From: an uncultured Flavobacteriales bacterium
GTDB lineage: Bacteria; Bacteroidota; Bacteroidia; Flavobacteriales; Schleiferiaceae
Direction: 5' to 3'
DNA length: 64,000 nt
NCBI GenBank assembly: GCA_913055685.1
Contig: CAJXKC010000003.1
Location: 164,734-228,733 of the forward strand
The translations under genes were made by a program, and so were the position numbers. Below the pieces are notes generated by a model that was given only the letters and a program-made list of their open reading frames with translations, did no database searches and was not told the DNA's origin. Shown one piece after another: positions 1-9,815 of the stretch; the stretch's first letter is position 1, and the number at the start of each line of letters is the position of its first letter.

Positions 1-98
1 CGCGAGTAGACATTGTCTTACCTTTAGATGCCAATATCCTGGTAAAGGTGGGTGATAAAGCCCGTGGCGGCGAGCAGATTTTAGCAGAACTGAAATAA
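1..98 (+). CDS. psd: Phosphatidylserine decarboxylase, C-terminal end (partial)
   Basis: Only the last 31 codons are present; the frame opens at base 3 and stops with TAA at 96-98. The tail RVDIVLPLDANILVKVGDK resembles the C-terminal strand region of phosphatidylserine decarboxylase, which makes phosphatidylethanolamine at the inner membrane. The LGST-type pyruvoyl self-cleavage site would normally lie just upstream, outside the window, so identity rests on this short tail and on the neighbour: an acyl-CoA-binding protein gene starts three bases later, an arrangement I recall from other Flavobacteriia. Confidence 0.7.
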   Translation, partial: RVDIVLPLDANILVKVGDKARGGEQILAELK

Positions 99-101
99 TT
101 T

Positions 102-386
102 ATGACAGCTTCAGAACTGGATAAAGAATTCGAAAAATACGTGGAACTGGGTAACAACATGCCCCCACAGGCTGCCGATGATATGCTTATTGCCTACGCC
201 TACTTTAAACAGGCTACGGTAGGAGACAACGATACTCCTAGGCCTACCGAATCCAGTAATGTGGTTCAAACCTTTAAATACGATGCCTGGAAACGTCTAA
301 TTGGTATGCCGAAAGAGGAGGCCAAAAGACGTTACATTCAGACTATAATTGAACTATTGGATCGTAACGGAGAGAAAAAAGCCTAA
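102..386 (+). CDS. Acyl-CoA-binding protein
   Basis: A 94-residue soluble protein with the whole ACBP fold: the YAYFKQATVGD block near residues 32-42, a YDAWKRL block near 60-66 and the helix AKRRYIQTIIELL near 74-86, which carry the Tyr and Lys residues that hold the CoA moiety. Members bind medium- and long-chain acyl-CoA esters in the cytoplasm and buffer them for lipid synthesis. It starts three bases after the psd stop, so it is probably cotranscribed with that phospholipid gene. It converges on cmk, with only six bases between the two stops. Confidence 0.9.
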   Translation: MTASELDKEFEKYVELGNNMPPQAADDMLIAYAYFKQATVGDNDTPRPTESSNVVQTFKYDAWKRLIGMPKEEAKRRYIQTIIELLDRNGEKKA

Positions 387-392
387 GTGCGA

Positions 393-1076
393 TTAATGGC
401 CTTCGATTTCACGTACCCAAGAAAGGGCCAGCTTTAATTGTTCCTGGGGATTAATCTCTGAATTATCTAAAACCTTAGCGTCTTCTACTTGTACCAATGG
501 GGAATCAGCCCGACTGGTATCCATCTCATCCCGCATTTTTAGGTTTTGCCTTACGGCGGATAGGGTTTCAGGCATGCCTTTCGACTGCAGTTCTTCGAAT
601 CGACGCTGGGCTCTAATCTCGGGATCAGCAGTCATAAATATCTTTAAATCTGCATCGGGCAAAACTACCGAGCCAATGTCTCTGCCATCCATCACCACGG
701 CACCATCCTTGGCCATAGCCTGCTGCTGCTCTACTAAAAATCGACGTACTTCACTTATCGTTGCCACTTCGGAAACTCGGTCTGCTACCTTAGAACTACG
801 GATTTCATTCTCCACCATTTCATCATTTAGAAATAGTACAGACTGACCCTGATCGCGGTCGTATTTAAAGTTTAAGCGGAGCTCAGAAAGCGATTCAATT
901 AAGCCTGCCACATCTAACTTCTTTTCAAACAATCCTTGTCGAATCGCCCATAAAGTTACCCCACGGTACATCGCTCCGGTGTCGATATAGCGGTAATTTA
1001 ATTCTCTAGCTAATTGCCGAGCCATGGTGCTTTTACCAGTGGAAGAATAACCGTCTATCGCGATGGTAATGGGCAT
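393..1076 (-). CDS. cmk: Cytidylate kinase
   Basis: A 227-residue (d)CMP kinase, transferring phosphate from ATP to CMP/dCMP for nucleotide supply. The P-loop GYSSTGKST is at residues 9-17, the CMP-binding RYIDTGAMYRG at 29-39 and the GRDIG motif at 131-135, followed by the LID region with QRRFEEL. The start is set at the ATG at 1076, two bases after the porQ stop; the frame stays open for 18 more codons, but those lie inside porQ and are not family-like. Linked to porQ, a pairing common in Bacteroidota, and probably translated from the same message. Confidence 0.95.
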   Translation of the reverse strand: MPITIAIDGYSSTGKSTMARQLARELNYRYIDTGAMYRGVTLWAIRQGLFEKKLDVAGLIESLSELRLNFKYDRDQGQSVLFLNDEMVENEIRSSKVADRVSEVATISEVRRFLVEQQQAMAKDGAVVMDGRDIGSVVLPDADLKIFMTADPEIRAQRRFEELQSKGMPETLSAVRQNLKMRDEMDTSRADSPLVQVEDAKVLDNSEINPQEQLKLALSWVREIEGH

Positions 1077-1077
1077 A

Positions 1078-2103
1078 CTACTTCGATTTAAATTCTTCAA
1101 AGTTAGTCCGCAAGGTAATCTGATTGGCACTACCGGCGATATGGTACATATTGCGACTGTAATGCAAGTAGAACTTGTAGATTTTAAGTCCCCCTCCTAC
1201 CGAAAAGCCGGCGACGGTTCTGCGGGTACTTAAGTTTAATTCTTGGCGGCGTCGGAAACTATATCCAAATTGAAGATTAAAGGATTCAGAGGGCGCGAAT
1301 TCTACTCCCACCACAACATGTCGAAGAAGATTATTCCAAATAGAAGGGTAATTCTCTTCCACCTCACCCGTAAACTGATTTAAGGTAAAGCGATTCGGAT
1401 CAGTATAACGCAAATCGAAGGTCTCCAGTTGCTCTAAAGTTATTTGCCATCGCAAGGGCATATGCTCGAATCGATTACTAATTCCGAATTGTAATTCAAA
1501 AGGCAATGGTTCCGATTCATCCGCATACGGATTTAATTGAAAGCCCGCGTTTTTCATCAATAATGACATCACAATCCGGCGATGCGGAATCTGGTAATTA
1601 ACTCCGGCGTTCCAGGCTAAGCCCCAAGAAGACCAAGTATCGTAAACCGAGTTAATAATTCGCATACTGGCTCCAAAACTCCAATTGCTATCTAACTGGT
1701 AACCGTAGCCAAAATTGATGGCCAAGTCACTCCCGGTAAAAGTCCCTTGCTTTATACCAATAACATTGGTACGATCAAATTCACCGTAGTCAAAGAACTG
1801 CACCTGCGCACTAAAGGTCCCAACACTATCCCAGTGATGCGCATAGGCCATATCTAAAAATGAAATATCGCTAAGGAAATCAACGTAGCTAAAGCTGAAT
1901 TGCCCCGACATATCTGGAATCAATAGCGCGGGATTGTATAAGCCAAAGTTGATATCATTGGCGGTATTGGCAATTGCATTACCACCCTGTCCTGCTACCC
2001 TTGCCGAAGAAACTTGATTTAGGAAAGAATAAGTAGAACTCCCCCCTACTTGCGACCAAGCGAGGCAGGGCAAAAACATAAGAATCAAATACAGCTTTCT
2101 CAT
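1078..2103 (-). CDS. porQ: Type IX secretion system protein PorQ
   Basis: A 341-residue outer-membrane beta-barrel protein. It has a signal peptide (MRKLYLILMFLPCLAWSQ) followed by the diagnostic N-terminus GGSSTYSFLNQVSSARVAG and GG-N-IANTANDINFGLYNPAL, typical of PorQ. In Porphyromonas, PorQ works with PorU, PorV and PorZ in the attachment complex that processes type IX cargo at the cell surface. The start is placed at 2103 because this gives a clean signal peptide; an upstream ATG at 2136 would add 11 residues. It lies directly upstream of cmk. The C-terminal aromatic-rich strands are barrel-like. Confidence 0.88.
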   Translation of the reverse strand: MRKLYLILMFLPCLAWSQVGGSSTYSFLNQVSSARVAGQGGNAIANTANDINFGLYNPALLIPDMSGQFSFSYVDFLSDISFLDMAYAHHWDSVGTFSAQVQFFDYGEFDRTNVIGIKQGTFTGSDLAINFGYGYQLDSNWSFGASMRIINSVYDTWSSWGLAWNAGVNYQIPHRRIVMSLLMKNAGFQLNPYADESEPLPFELQFGISNRFEHMPLRWQITLEQLETFDLRYTDPNRFTLNQFTGEVEENYPSIWNNLLRHVVVGVEFAPSESFNLQFGYSFRRRQELNLSTRRTVAGFSVGGGLKIYKFYLHYSRNMYHIAGSANQITLRTNFEEFKSK

Positions 2104-2159
2104 CAAGGCGGTGAAGTTAAGACTAAGAACGCGCATTAACCAGAAATATTGAAGCCTAA

Positions 2160-2183
2160 AAAAGAAAGGGGCCGAAGCCCCTT
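2160..2183 (-). terminator. Intrinsic terminator of lon
   Basis: On the minus strand a GGGGC-TTCG-GCCCC hairpin is followed by TTTCTTTTTT, just after the lon stop codon. It separates lon from porQ-cmk. Confidence 0.85.
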
Positions 2184-2186
2184 ATT

Positions 2187-4676
2187 TTATTTTGATCCAA
2201 AGCCAATTGCTTTGTGATCGACTTTTAAGTTTTTAGCGTTTTCCACTAAGTCATCACTGAGGGCATAATCTATCACCTGCATCATGCGGTCTACATAGTG
2301 GAATTCCAATCCCTCTAGATAGTCTTCCCGAATTTCTTCGATATCCTTTTGATTCTTAGTAGAGAGAATGATGTGTTTAATATCTGCTCGCTTAGCAGCC
2401 AGAATCTTCTCTTTGATACCTCCTACTGGCAAGACCTCTCCCCTTAAAGTAATCTCGCCGGTCATTGCCAAACGGGATTTGACTTTACGCTGACTAAACA
2501 AGGAGGCCAAAGAGGTTAAAATGCTAATCCCCGCCGAAGGCCCGTCTTTAGGAGTTGCTCCTTCTGGAAAGTGAATATGTACATCGTAGGCATCGAATAA
2601 GCGGTAATCTACGCCAAACTCTTCTGCATTCGACTTAAGGTAAGCCATGGCTATTGCAGCCGATTCTTTCATTACATCACCCAAATTACCGGTCACACTT
2701 AAACGACCTTTACCTTTAGCGATGGATGATTCAATGTAAAGAATATCGCCGCCTACCGGAGTCCAAGCCAAACCAGTAACCAAACCAGCAATGGATCGCT
2801 CCTCATATTTTTCCTTGGTAAAACGAGGCGCTCCTAGGATGTCCTTCACCTCCGAAACCTTAGGTTTTAAATGGTATTCTTGCTCCATGGCGATGCTCTT
2901 AGCGGCATAACGAACCATTTTAGCAATCACCTTATCCAAGCCACGAACTCCTGATTCGCGGGTATAACTTTCAACTACATGCTCCAAGACTTTCTTACTA
3001 AGACTAAGCTGACCTTTTTCTAGACCATGCTCTTTAAGCTGCTTAGGCAAGAGGTGCTTGGCGGCAATTTGCACTTTTTCCTCTACGGTATAACCGTTGA
3101 TCTCAATGATCTCCATACGATCGCGCAAGGCCGGGTGAATGGTTCCCAGATTATTAGCGGTAGCCACAAACAAGACCTTACTTAAATCGTAACCGACCTC
3201 TAAATAGTTATCGTAGAAGCTATTATTCTGTTCTGGGTCTAAAACTTCTAGCATGGCCGAAGCAGGATCACCGTGACCACGACCAGCGGAAAGTTTATCG
3301 ATCTCGTCTAAAACAAAAACGGGGTTAGAGGTTTCTGCCTTCTTAATGTTCTGTAATAAGCGGCCTGGCATAGCCCCGATATAGGTTTTCCGGTGTCCGC
3401 GAATTTCTGACTCATCGCCTAAACCGCCCAATGACATACGTACATAAGGTCGACCTAAAGCCTCGGCTACCGATTTACCCAAACTTGTTTTACCCACCCC
3501 GGGAGGTCCGTATAAACAGAGAATTGGTGCCTTTAAATCCCCCTTTAATTTTAGTACGGCTAAGTACTCAAGCAGGCGCTCTTTTACCTTTTCTAATCCG
3601 TAATGATCACGGTTTAAAATGCGTTCCGCGCGTTTTAGATTGAAATTATCCTTACTAACCTTATTCCAGGGCAAATCCAGCATAAATTCCAGGTAATTAC
3701 GCTGTATGCTGAATTCAGGCACTTGTGGATTTACCCGCTGTAATTTGCTTAGTTCTTTATCAAAAAGCTCCTTTACTTTCTCCGGCCAATCTTTCTTACG
3801 ACCCTTAGCGCGCATCTCTTCAATTTCCGATTCGGTACTCGAACCCCCGAGTTCCTCTTGGATTTGTCGTAGCTGCTGCTGAAGGAAATACTCTCTTTGT
3901 TGCTTGTCAAAGTCGGAGCGCACCTTATCCTGAATCTCGTTCTTCATCTCAAGCATCTTAGCTTCGAGATTCAGTAATTTCAAGACTTCATTGGCTCTAT
4001 TATTTAGGTCGTCGATCTCCAGCAAATGTTGCTTCTTATCAACCTCTGCATTCATGTTATTACTCACGAAATTGAGCAAGAAAGTGTCACTATCAATGCT
4101 TTTGATAGTCATGGCCGCTTCATTAGGAATCTCCACCGACTTGTCGATAATCTCAAGCGCAACGTCTTTTATCGACTCCATTACAGCCTTAAACTTTTGA
4201 TTGTCTTCAGCTGGCTTTAGCTCATCCGATTTATGTACTCGAGCGTAAATGTGTGGTTCAGCCTGAGTAAAATCTTCTATGACAAATCGTCTTAGACCTT
4301 GGAGAATAACCGCTGTGTGGCCATTTGGAAGTTTGAAAGAGCGAATTATTCGCGCCACCGTACCGGTGCGATAAAGGTCCTCCGGTTTGGGATCTTCCTC
4401 ACTACCATCACGTTGTGAAACCACCCCTAAAAGGCCTTGCTTCTTATTTACTTCATTAAGCAGTTTTATGGATTTATCGCGACCGGCAGTAATCGGGATT
4501 ACAACCCCTGGAAACAATACGGTATTTCGTAAAGGCAAGATGGGCAGCTCCTCAGGAAGATCCTCATTTTTAAGGCTCTCTTCGTCTTCCTTACTCATCA
4601 AGGGAATGTACTCCCCTTCATCGCGCATAACGCCCATATGTAAACTATCTATATCTGAAAAGTCGATAATACTCAT
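2187..4676 (-). CDS. lon: ATP-dependent protease Lon
   Basis: An 829-residue cytoplasmic AAA+ serine protease that degrades misfolded and regulatory proteins. The N-terminal LON substrate-binding domain starts around [14 protein letters not shown] and is followed by a coiled-coil helical segment near residues 220-300. Walker [10 protein letters not shown] is near 390-398, Walker [10 protein letters not shown] near 453-461, and the protease domain has the catalytic Ser in DGPSAGIS (near 714) and Lys in GGIKEK (near 755). The ATG at 4676 is preferred to a TTG two codons upstream. The C-terminus is complete and a terminator follows. Confidence 0.97.
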   Translation of the reverse strand: MSIIDFSDIDSLHMGVMRDEGEYIPLMSKEDEESLKNEDLPEELPILPLRNTVLFPGVVIPITAGRDKSIKLLNEVNKKQGLLGVVSQRDGSEEDPKPEDLYRTGTVARIIRSFKLPNGHTAVILQGLRRFVIEDFTQAEPHIYARVHKSDELKPAEDNQKFKAVMESIKDVALEIIDKSVEIPNEAAMTIKSIDSDTFLLNFVSNNMNAEVDKKQHLLEIDDLNNRANEVLKLLNLEAKMLEMKNEIQDKVRSDFDKQQREYFLQQQLRQIQEELGGSSTESEIEEMRAKGRKKDWPEKVKELFDKELSKLQRVNPQVPEFSIQRNYLEFMLDLPWNKVSKDNFNLKRAERILNRDHYGLEKVKERLLEYLAVLKLKGDLKAPILCLYGPPGVGKTSLGKSVAEALGRPYVRMSLGGLGDESEIRGHRKTYIGAMPGRLLQNIKKAETSNPVFVLDEIDKLSAGRGHGDPASAMLEVLDPEQNNSFYDNYLEVGYDLSKVLFVATANNLGTIHPALRDRMEIIEINGYTVEEKVQIAAKHLLPKQLKEHGLEKGQLSLSKKVLEHVVESYTRESGVRGLDKVIAKMVRYAAKSIAMEQEYHLKPKVSEVKDILGAPRFTKEKYEERSIAGLVTGLAWTPVGGDILYIESSIAKGKGRLSVTGNLGDVMKESAAIAMAYLKSNAEEFGVDYRLFDAYDVHIHFPEGATPKDGPSAGISILTSLASLFSQRKVKSRLAMTGEITLRGEVLPVGGIKEKILAAKRADIKHIILSTKNQKDIEEIREDYLEGLEFHYVDRMMQVIDYALSDDLVENAKNLKVDHKAIGFGSK

Positions 4677-4738
4677 GTACAAGAAATTTGTCCACCCGCG
4701 TGGGCAGAGCTAGGTTCAATCCCTATGCCAAAGCAATT

Positions 4739-5911
4739 TTACTTCCGGTAGCTAGCCGTTTTGTCAAAGATTACCTGCAAAATGTCACGCTCCACTTCGT
4801 CGAGTTCGACATTACGTCTGGACATGACCAATTCGGCAGTTTTCATCGCTTTCTCGAACTTGTATTCACTAAAGCCCGAGGCGCCACCCCAAGAATAAGA
4901 AGCAATAAAATTACGGGGGAATCCGGAACCAAAAATATTGGCACTCACACCAACTACCGTCCCGGTATTAAACATGGTATTAATGCCACATTTTGAATGG
5001 TCGCCCATTATTAAGCCGCAGAATTGCAATCCCGTGCGAGCAAAGCCTCCCCTTGGGTAATCCCAAAGTTTCACTTCTTCGTAATTATTCTTCAAATTCG
5101 AATTATTACTGTCGGCTCCAATATTACACCACTCTCCTAAAACCGAATTACCTAAAAAGCCATCGTGACCTTTATTGGAATAGCCTAGAATCACAGAGTT
5201 ATTTACTTCACCACCTACTTTACTATGTGGTCCTACCGTAGTAGGCCCATAAATTTTGGAGGCCAATTTTAAAACGGAATGCTCGCATAAAGCGAAGGGC
5301 CCGCGTACTACCGAAGCTTCCATAACTTCCGCATCCTTAGCAATGTAAATAGGCCCCGAACTACTATTTAGAATGGCCGCTTCCACCTTCGCTCCTTCCT
5401 CTAGAAATATGCGGTCACCAATAAGGGTATTGGTTTTGGAAACTGGAGCCGACTCCCGTCCTGCGGTGATAAGGTCAAAATCAACTTCGAGCTCAGCGCC
5501 ATTTAGGCTAAAGAGGTGATAGGGTCTTGAGATATAATTAAGCTCACCTTCGAAGTCCAAAACCTCGGTGTCCAATTCTTCATCTTCATTAAAATGACGG
5601 GAATCGCGGGTAGCAATAAGTAAATCATCTTTCATCAATGATTGGTGATCTTCCAGCGATTGCAAGGCCTCAACTAACTCTTCGGTCGGACAAACACAGG
5701 GATTAATAAACCAGTCATCGCCCGTTTCCTTTATGGGGAATTTCTTCTGCAAATAATCTTGGCTTAGGTAAGAAGCTTCCGTTTCTCCTAATCGCTTTAG
5801 CCACTTTTCCTCTAAAGTTAAGATACCGCAACGCAGCTTTGCGCTAGGTCTAGTAAAGGTTAAGGGTAAAAGATGGTCTCTATTTTCGTCGTCAAAGAAG
5901 ATGATATTCAT
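4739..5911 (-). CDS. GlmU-family sugar nucleotidyltransferase with left-handed beta-helix
   Basis: A 390-residue protein of the Bacteroidota putative sugar nucleotidyltransferase family. The N-terminal half (about 1-180, opening with IIFFDDENRDHLLPLTFTRP) is a divergent nucleotidyltransferase domain. From about residue 165, short hexapeptide-like repeats (for example GDRIFLEEGAKVEAAIL and GPFALCEHSVLKLASKIYG) form a left-handed beta-helix acyltransferase-like domain. It is probably involved in a nucleotide-sugar step of envelope synthesis; the true substrate is unknown and it lacks the canonical GlmU N-terminal pyrophosphorylase signature. It stands between terminators of rpmE2 and lon. Confidence 0.75.
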   Translation of the reverse strand: MNIIFFDDENRDHLLPLTFTRPSAKLRCGILTLEEKWLKRLGETEASYLSQDYLQKKFPIKETGDDWFINPCVCPTEELVEALQSLEDHQSLMKDDLLIATRDSRHFNEDEELDTEVLDFEGELNYISRPYHLFSLNGAELEVDFDLITAGRESAPVSKTNTLIGDRIFLEEGAKVEAAILNSSSGPIYIAKDAEVMEASVVRGPFALCEHSVLKLASKIYGPTTVGPHSKVGGEVNNSVILGYSNKGHDGFLGNSVLGEWCNIGADSNNSNLKNNYEEVKLWDYPRGGFARTGLQFCGLIMGDHSKCGINTMFNTGTVVGVSANIFGSGFPRNFIASYSWGGASGFSEYKFEKAMKTAELVMSRRNVELDEVERDILQVIFDKTASYRK

Positions 5912-5950
5912 AGTCGAAGATTTGGTAAGGCAAGATAAGTCATGGACATA

Positions 5951-5985
5951 AAAAAACCCTGACGCAAATCAATTTGGTCAGGGTT
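5951..5985 (-). terminator. Intrinsic terminator of rpmE2
   Basis: On the minus strand, arms AACCCTGA (5955-5962) and TCAGGGTT (5978-5985) pair and run into a T tract opposite the A run at 5950-5956. It lies just downstream of rpmE2. Confidence 0.85.
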
Positions 5986-6007
5986 AAATATTCTGAGCGT
6001 TATTCGC

Positions 6008-6259
6008 TTATTTCTTGCGATTCGCGTAACGACTGCGGAATTTATCAACACGACCAGCGGTATCAACCAATTTAACCTTACCGGTATAGAATGGGTGAGA
6101 CGCAGCTGAGATTTCCATTTTGATTAATGGGTATTCCACGCCATCAATTTCGATGGTGTCGCGAGTGTCAGCGCATGAACGGGTAATGAAATAATCTTCT
6201 GTACCCATATCCTTGAATACACAAGGACGATAGTTTTCTGGATGAATGTCTTTTTGCAT
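6008..6259 (-). CDS. rpmE2: 50S ribosomal protein L31, type B
   Basis: An 83-residue ribosomal protein starting [17 protein letters not shown] and containing the conserved [19 protein letters not shown] and VDKFRSRY segments of L31. It lacks the CxxC zinc motif of type A L31, so it is the zinc-independent type B form. A TTG/TAGCTTTG promoter lies upstream and an intrinsic terminator downstream, so it appears to be a single-gene transcript. In other bacteria type B forms can substitute under zinc limitation; whether a type A copy exists here cannot be seen. Confidence 0.95.
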   Translation of the reverse strand: MQKDIHPENYRPCVFKDMGTEDYFITRSCADTRDTIEIDGVEYPLIKMEISAASHPFYTGKVKLVDTAGRVDKFRSRYANRKK

Positions 6260-6305
6260 AACTTAAATTTAGGTTTAGGATTTTGCCCAAGCCAAAAAAG
6301 GGCTG

Positions 6306-6336
6306 CAAAGCTAAAAATAAATTAATTGGACACCAA
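6306..6336 (-). promoter_or_regulatory. Bacteroidota-type promoter of rpmE2
   Basis: Read on the minus strand, a TTG at 6336-6334 is separated by 20 bases from TAGCTTTG at 6313-6306, matching the -33 TTG / -7 TAnnTTTG pattern of the primary sigma factor in this phylum. It lies about 45 bases before the rpmE2 ATG. Confidence 0.6.
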
Positions 6337-6426
6337 GACCTTAGGCCTTAAAAATTGAAATCTTCTTTCCCATCGGGAATTCAAAGATAGAAAGTACTTT
6401 TGAAGCCTCATTCTCGTTAGTAGTCC

Positions 6427-7917
6427 ATGTATAAAAAACTTCTGTTTTTTGGCTTTTTGCTTGCCCTTAGTATCGGCGCCTGTAGAAAAGAAGACAATAT
6501 TATTATTGCCTCTTCAGAGTTGCGTTTCTCTACTGATACCATTTTCCTAGATACGGTTTTTGAGACCATTGGCTCTAGCACCTACGAGCTTAAGGTTTAC
6601 AATGACAGTAAAGACAATATTAGCATCCCCAACATTCGTTTGGCGGACCCAAACAGCCCTTACCGATTAAATATTAATGGTACTGCAACCAATAATGCCA
6701 CTAATGTTGAGATCTTGCCGGAAGACAGTATTTACATTTTTGTAGAAGTAAATGCGGGCGAAATAAATAATAGCCCCGAGATGGTGGTTAGCGACCAAAT
6801 CCTTTTTGAACTGAATGGAAAGTCTCAAAATGTCGAGTTGGTTACTCTAGCTAAGCAAGCTATTTTTCACTTTCCTACCAATTTTATTGTACTTGGCGAA
6901 GGCGCCAATTCCATTGTCATTCCCTACTCAATAATTAATTGCAATAGTACCTGGGATGCCACTTTACCGCATGTCGTTTATGGCTATGCAGTAGTAGATA
7001 GCGGCTGCACACTTACCATAGACGAAGGTACCGATGTGCACTTTCATGAAAACAGTGGCTTGTGGGTATTTGATGAAGGTCAGTTGCGCATTGCCCCTGG
7101 AGCGAATCCTGGTCAGGGTGACTCGGTTACATTTAGCAGTGATCGCCTAGAACCTTTTTATGAAAATGTACCCGGACAATGGGGTGGCGTTTTAGGCGGA
7201 CTCTATATTGGTCAGGCTGCAAAAGCGGAAATAAATAATTTAGTACTTAAGAATGCGGTAAATGGTTTGCGCACCGACAGTGCGGTGTACAGCGACCAGC
7301 TAGTAATCCGCAACAGCTACATATTAAACAGTTCGCGCACCGGCCTCTATGCTGGCTACAGCAGTATTGATGCCCAAAATTTGGTGATCGCCAATCAAGG
7401 ATTATACGGACTCTACGCTTTCGGCGGAAATTACAGTTTCCGTCATTGTAGTTTTGTTAACTATTGGACCCAGGGCACACGTCAAGACCCAAGCGTTTTC
7501 CTCACCAATTTTGTAGACTTCCAGACTGAGAATGGTGTCTTACGGGTAAGTCGTGACCTCGAATCCGCCTATTTTGGCAATTGTATTATCGATGGCAATA
7601 ATCGCCAAGAACTCGCTCTGGCGGATGACGAAGTTGCGCTTTTCAATTACAACTTCAACCATGTGGCTTTAAAATTAGATCCCGACGAAGAAGATCGAGG
7701 CTTCGACGTGAATGATGCACGCTTTAGCCAAATATTTATTAATCGCAATAATGCCTTTGTGAGTCCAGGGACTAATTATTTCCAATTGGACACTGCTTCG
7801 CAAGCGGTAGATCAAGGAAATACTACGGATGGCTTCTTAGTGCCAACCGATATCTTAGGAAAGATTCGAAACTTCAATGGATTACCCGATTTGGGTGCCT
7901 ATGAACGCCAGTTCTAA
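6427..7917 (+). CDS. Lipoprotein with right-handed beta-helix
   Basis: A 496-residue exported lipoprotein. The signal sequence ends in a lipobox with Cys at residue 19 (SIGAC). Residues 25-150 look like an immunoglobulin-like domain with F-x-NDSK-type strands. From about 165 on, the chain has the short repetitive strands of a parallel beta-helix (VIPYSIINCNSTW, TLTIDEGTDVHFHENSGLWV, LRTDSAVYSDQLVIRNSYI). The end, VPTDILGKIRNFNGLPDLGAYE, is typical of Bacteroidota beta-helix surface proteins. No catalytic residues are recognisable. A TACTTTTG box at 6395-6402 may be its promoter. It overlaps the convergent DUF6089 gene by three bases at the stop codons. Confidence 0.7.
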   Translation: MYKKLLFFGFLLALSIGACRKEDNIIIASSELRFSTDTIFLDTVFETIGSSTYELKVYNDSKDNISIPNIRLADPNSPYRLNINGTATNNATNVEILPEDSIYIFVEVNAGEINNSPEMVVSDQILFELNGKSQNVELVTLAKQAIFHFPTNFIVLGEGANSIVIPYSIINCNSTWDATLPHVVYGYAVVDSGCTLTIDEGTDVHFHENSGLWVFDEGQLRIAPGANPGQGDSVTFSSDRLEPFYENVPGQWGGVLGGLYIGQAAKAEINNLVLKNAVNGLRTDSAVYSDQLVIRNSYILNSSRTGLYAGYSSIDAQNLVIANQGLYGLYAFGGNYSFRHCSFVNYWTQGTRQDPSVFLTNFVDFQTENGVLRVSRDLESAYFGNCIIDGNNRQELALADDEVALFNYNFNHVALKLDPDEEDRGFDVNDARFSQIFINRNNAFVSPGTNYFQLDTASQAVDQGNTTDGFLVPTDILGKIRNFNGLPDLGAYERQF

Positions 7918-8594
7918 AGAATCGCGTAAGAATAACCAAAATTAAAGCCCCAGACCTTGTCATTGGGGTTAGTCGCCTCCGGAGCCATATCAATAAAGCC
8001 GTCGGTGGTATTACCATTAATATTGGTATAGCGGAATTCGAAGGTTAAAATGCTATGATATCCCAAACGGTACTTGGCTCCGATGCCATAGAAGCTTGTC
8101 ATCCCATTATAGGCATTGGTCTCAATATCCAAAGTGCTGGGCACCAAATCATCGAAAGTCAATTCTGGGTTCCAACCAGCAAATCCAAGCCCTGCTTTCA
8201 CAAAAACCGTGTATTTATCTTCTAAATGGTATTTACCAAAACGGATAAAGTGAATTTCAGTAAAAGCATTAGCATGCGCCATACTGGTGGTAACCGACAA
8301 GCCGCGATTGGCATTTTCATGGTTTATATCCGCCGCTTTTAAATTGGCATAGCTTACGTCAAAACCAATTCCAAACCAATCATTAAAATGATACTTGGCG
8401 AAGACACTTAAATTTGGCGCCGCCTCCGCAAAGAAGGCATTTACCCGGTTCGAATTAGCAATACCATTCGACATGTTCAGGGTCCCCAAACTTGCACCAA
8501 ACTCATAATATTTGGTGTATTTGGTTTGGGCACTTAAACCTAAACTAAGAAGCATCACTAGGCTCAAGGCCGATAATTTGAGAGGTCTGTTCAT
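7914..8594 (-). CDS. DUF6089-like outer membrane beta-barrel protein
   Basis: A 226-residue protein with a signal peptide ending LSAQT and then alternating strands of an 8-stranded barrel. The opening YYEFGASLGTLNMSNGI is typical of the DUF6089 family of Bacteroidota. Strands such as FGIGFDVSYA and FEFRYTNING are aromatic-rich, and the last residues (FNFGYSYAIL) look like a terminal barrel strand. The function is unknown. Its ATG overlaps the yaaA stop codon (ATGA at 8594-8591), so the two are translationally coupled. Confidence 0.65.
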   Translation of the reverse strand: MNRPLKLSALSLVMLLSLGLSAQTKYTKYYEFGASLGTLNMSNGIANSNRVNAFFAEAAPNLSVFAKYHFNDWFGIGFDVSYANLKAADINHENANRGLSVTTSMAHANAFTEIHFIRFGKYHLEDKYTVFVKAGLGFAGWNPELTFDDLVPSTLDIETNAYNGMTSFYGIGAKYRLGYHSILTFEFRYTNINGNTTDGFIDMAPEATNPNDKVWGFNFGYSYAIL

Positions 8595-9355
8595 TGTTTG
8601 TCTCTTAAAAATACCATTTTCGTCTCCGTCGATTGGGCAGCGTCATAATAGTATCCTGCTAAGTTAAAATCTTTTAGTTCTCGCCAATCATCAATACGGT
8701 TTTGGATAACATAATTTGCCATCATACCGCGTGCTTTCTTTGCAAAAAAGGAAATCACCTTGTACTTACCATTCGAGAAATCACGGAAATCCACATCAAT
8801 AACGGGATTGGGAAGCTTCAATTGCTTCACCACCTTAAAGTACTCATTGCTGGCTAAATTGAGAATCGGCTCCTCGGCTTTTAGCTCTTCCTTTAAAAAG
8901 GCCCCTAAATCAGCTTTCCAAAACTCGTATAAGTTCTTCTTGCGACCTACATTCATGGCCGTACCCATTTCTAGGCGATAGGGACTTATTAAAGAATTGG
9001 GTTTTAGGATACCATAATATCCCGATAAGATAAAGAGTTTCTGCTGGGCATAGTCCATATCAGAGCTGGTCCATTGCTCCGCTTCCATCCCTAAATAAAC
9101 ATCACCTTTAAAGGCAAGCACCGCCTGCTTCTTGGCTCCTGTTTCGCCTGCAGCCAAAGCCTGATTCCGTTCAAAGTTCACATTGGCTAAAGCCTTGCTT
9201 ATACCTTGTAATTTCATCAAGGCTCCAGGTTTATAGCTCGCTAGTTTCTTGGCTACCTTGGCCCTCGAATCGGGAAATAAGGGCTCAGAAATCGACCCGA
9301 TTTGCAGTTCACTTTCAAAGTCCAGCGTCTTGGCTGGCGATACCATCATTCGCAT
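8591..9355 (-). CDS. yaaA: YaaA family peroxide-stress protein
   Basis: A 254-residue cytoplasmic protein of the YaaA (DUF328/UPF0246) family. It begins MRMMVSPAKTLDFES, matching the family signature LSPAKTLD, and has the conserved FKGDVYLGM, FILSGYYGILKP and FFAKKARGMMANY blocks. In E. coli, YaaA lowers intracellular free iron during peroxide stress and binds DNA. The length is normal. It overlaps the downstream barrel gene by four bases; that pairing has no obvious functional logic. Confidence 0.9.
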   Translation of the reverse strand: MRMMVSPAKTLDFESELQIGSISEPLFPDSRAKVAKKLASYKPGALMKLQGISKALANVNFERNQALAAGETGAKKQAVLAFKGDVYLGMEAEQWTSSDMDYAQQKLFILSGYYGILKPNSLISPYRLEMGTAMNVGRKKNLYEFWKADLGAFLKEELKAEEPILNLASNEYFKVVKQLKLPNPVIDVDFRDFSNGKYKVISFFAKKARGMMANYVIQNRIDDWRELKDFNLAGYYYDAAQSTETKMVFLRDKQ

Positions 9356-9367
9356 AGGACAAATATA

Positions 9368-9403
9368 AAAAAGGCGCGATGTAGAAACACCGCGCCTTTT
9401 CCT
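9368..9403 (-). terminator. Intrinsic terminator after the MORN-repeat gene
   Basis: Complementary arms AAAAGGCGCG and CGCGCCTTTT enclose a short loop, with T runs on both strands. It lies between the MORN gene stop at 9422 and the yaaA start at 9355. Confidence 0.8.
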
Positions 9404-9421
9404 AATTTATTCTCCAATAAA

Positions 9422-9787
9422 TTATTTTTCTACGTGTAAATTACGCTGATCTAGAGACCACTCTCGGTGCTCTACCATACGGTTATCTTCGTATACACAT
9501 TCAAATAGTTTAGTGCGATCGTCGGCCCATACAAACCAAGTTCCTTCTTTCTCACCATTAATGTAAGTTGCTTCAATTCGAATATCACCTTCACGCGTGA
9601 ACTCAGTCCACTGTCCGTGAGATTTACCTTCTTTAAAATAGCCTACTTCTTTAACTTGATCGGTGCCGGCAAAATAGCGTGTCATCTTAATCTGATCATC
9701 TTGCTTTTCCCACTTAACGTCAGATTGCGCTTTTGCTGTAGTCACCATGAACAAGCCTACCACAATAAGTCCTAATATCTTTTTCAT
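9422..9787 (-). CDS. Exported MORN-repeat (YwqK-like) protein
   Basis: A 121-residue protein with an N-terminal signal peptide (cleavage probably after AKA) and two or three MORN-like repeats: EVGYFKEGKSHGQWTEF, IEATYINGEKEGTWFVW and ECVYEDNRMVEHREW. Such repeats form beta-hairpin ladders and occur in many small Bacteroidota envelope proteins, some of which carry misleading database names. No enzyme signature is visible. It has its own TATCTTTG promoter box upstream and a terminator downstream. Confidence 0.65.
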   Translation of the reverse strand: MKKILGLIVVGLFMVTTAKAQSDVKWEKQDDQIKMTRYFAGTDQVKEVGYFKEGKSHGQWTEFTREGDIRIEATYINGEKEGTWFVWADDRTKLFECVYEDNRMVEHREWSLDQRNLHVEK

Positions 9788-9815
9788 GACTACAGAGATT
9801 TTTAGTTCAACACTT

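Noticed and set aside
4688..4996. A 102-codon plus-strand frame over the lon/GlmU-like junction
   Set aside because: It lies antisense to the GlmU-like gene's 3' end, has no recognisable domain, and no promoter or ribosome signal was seen.
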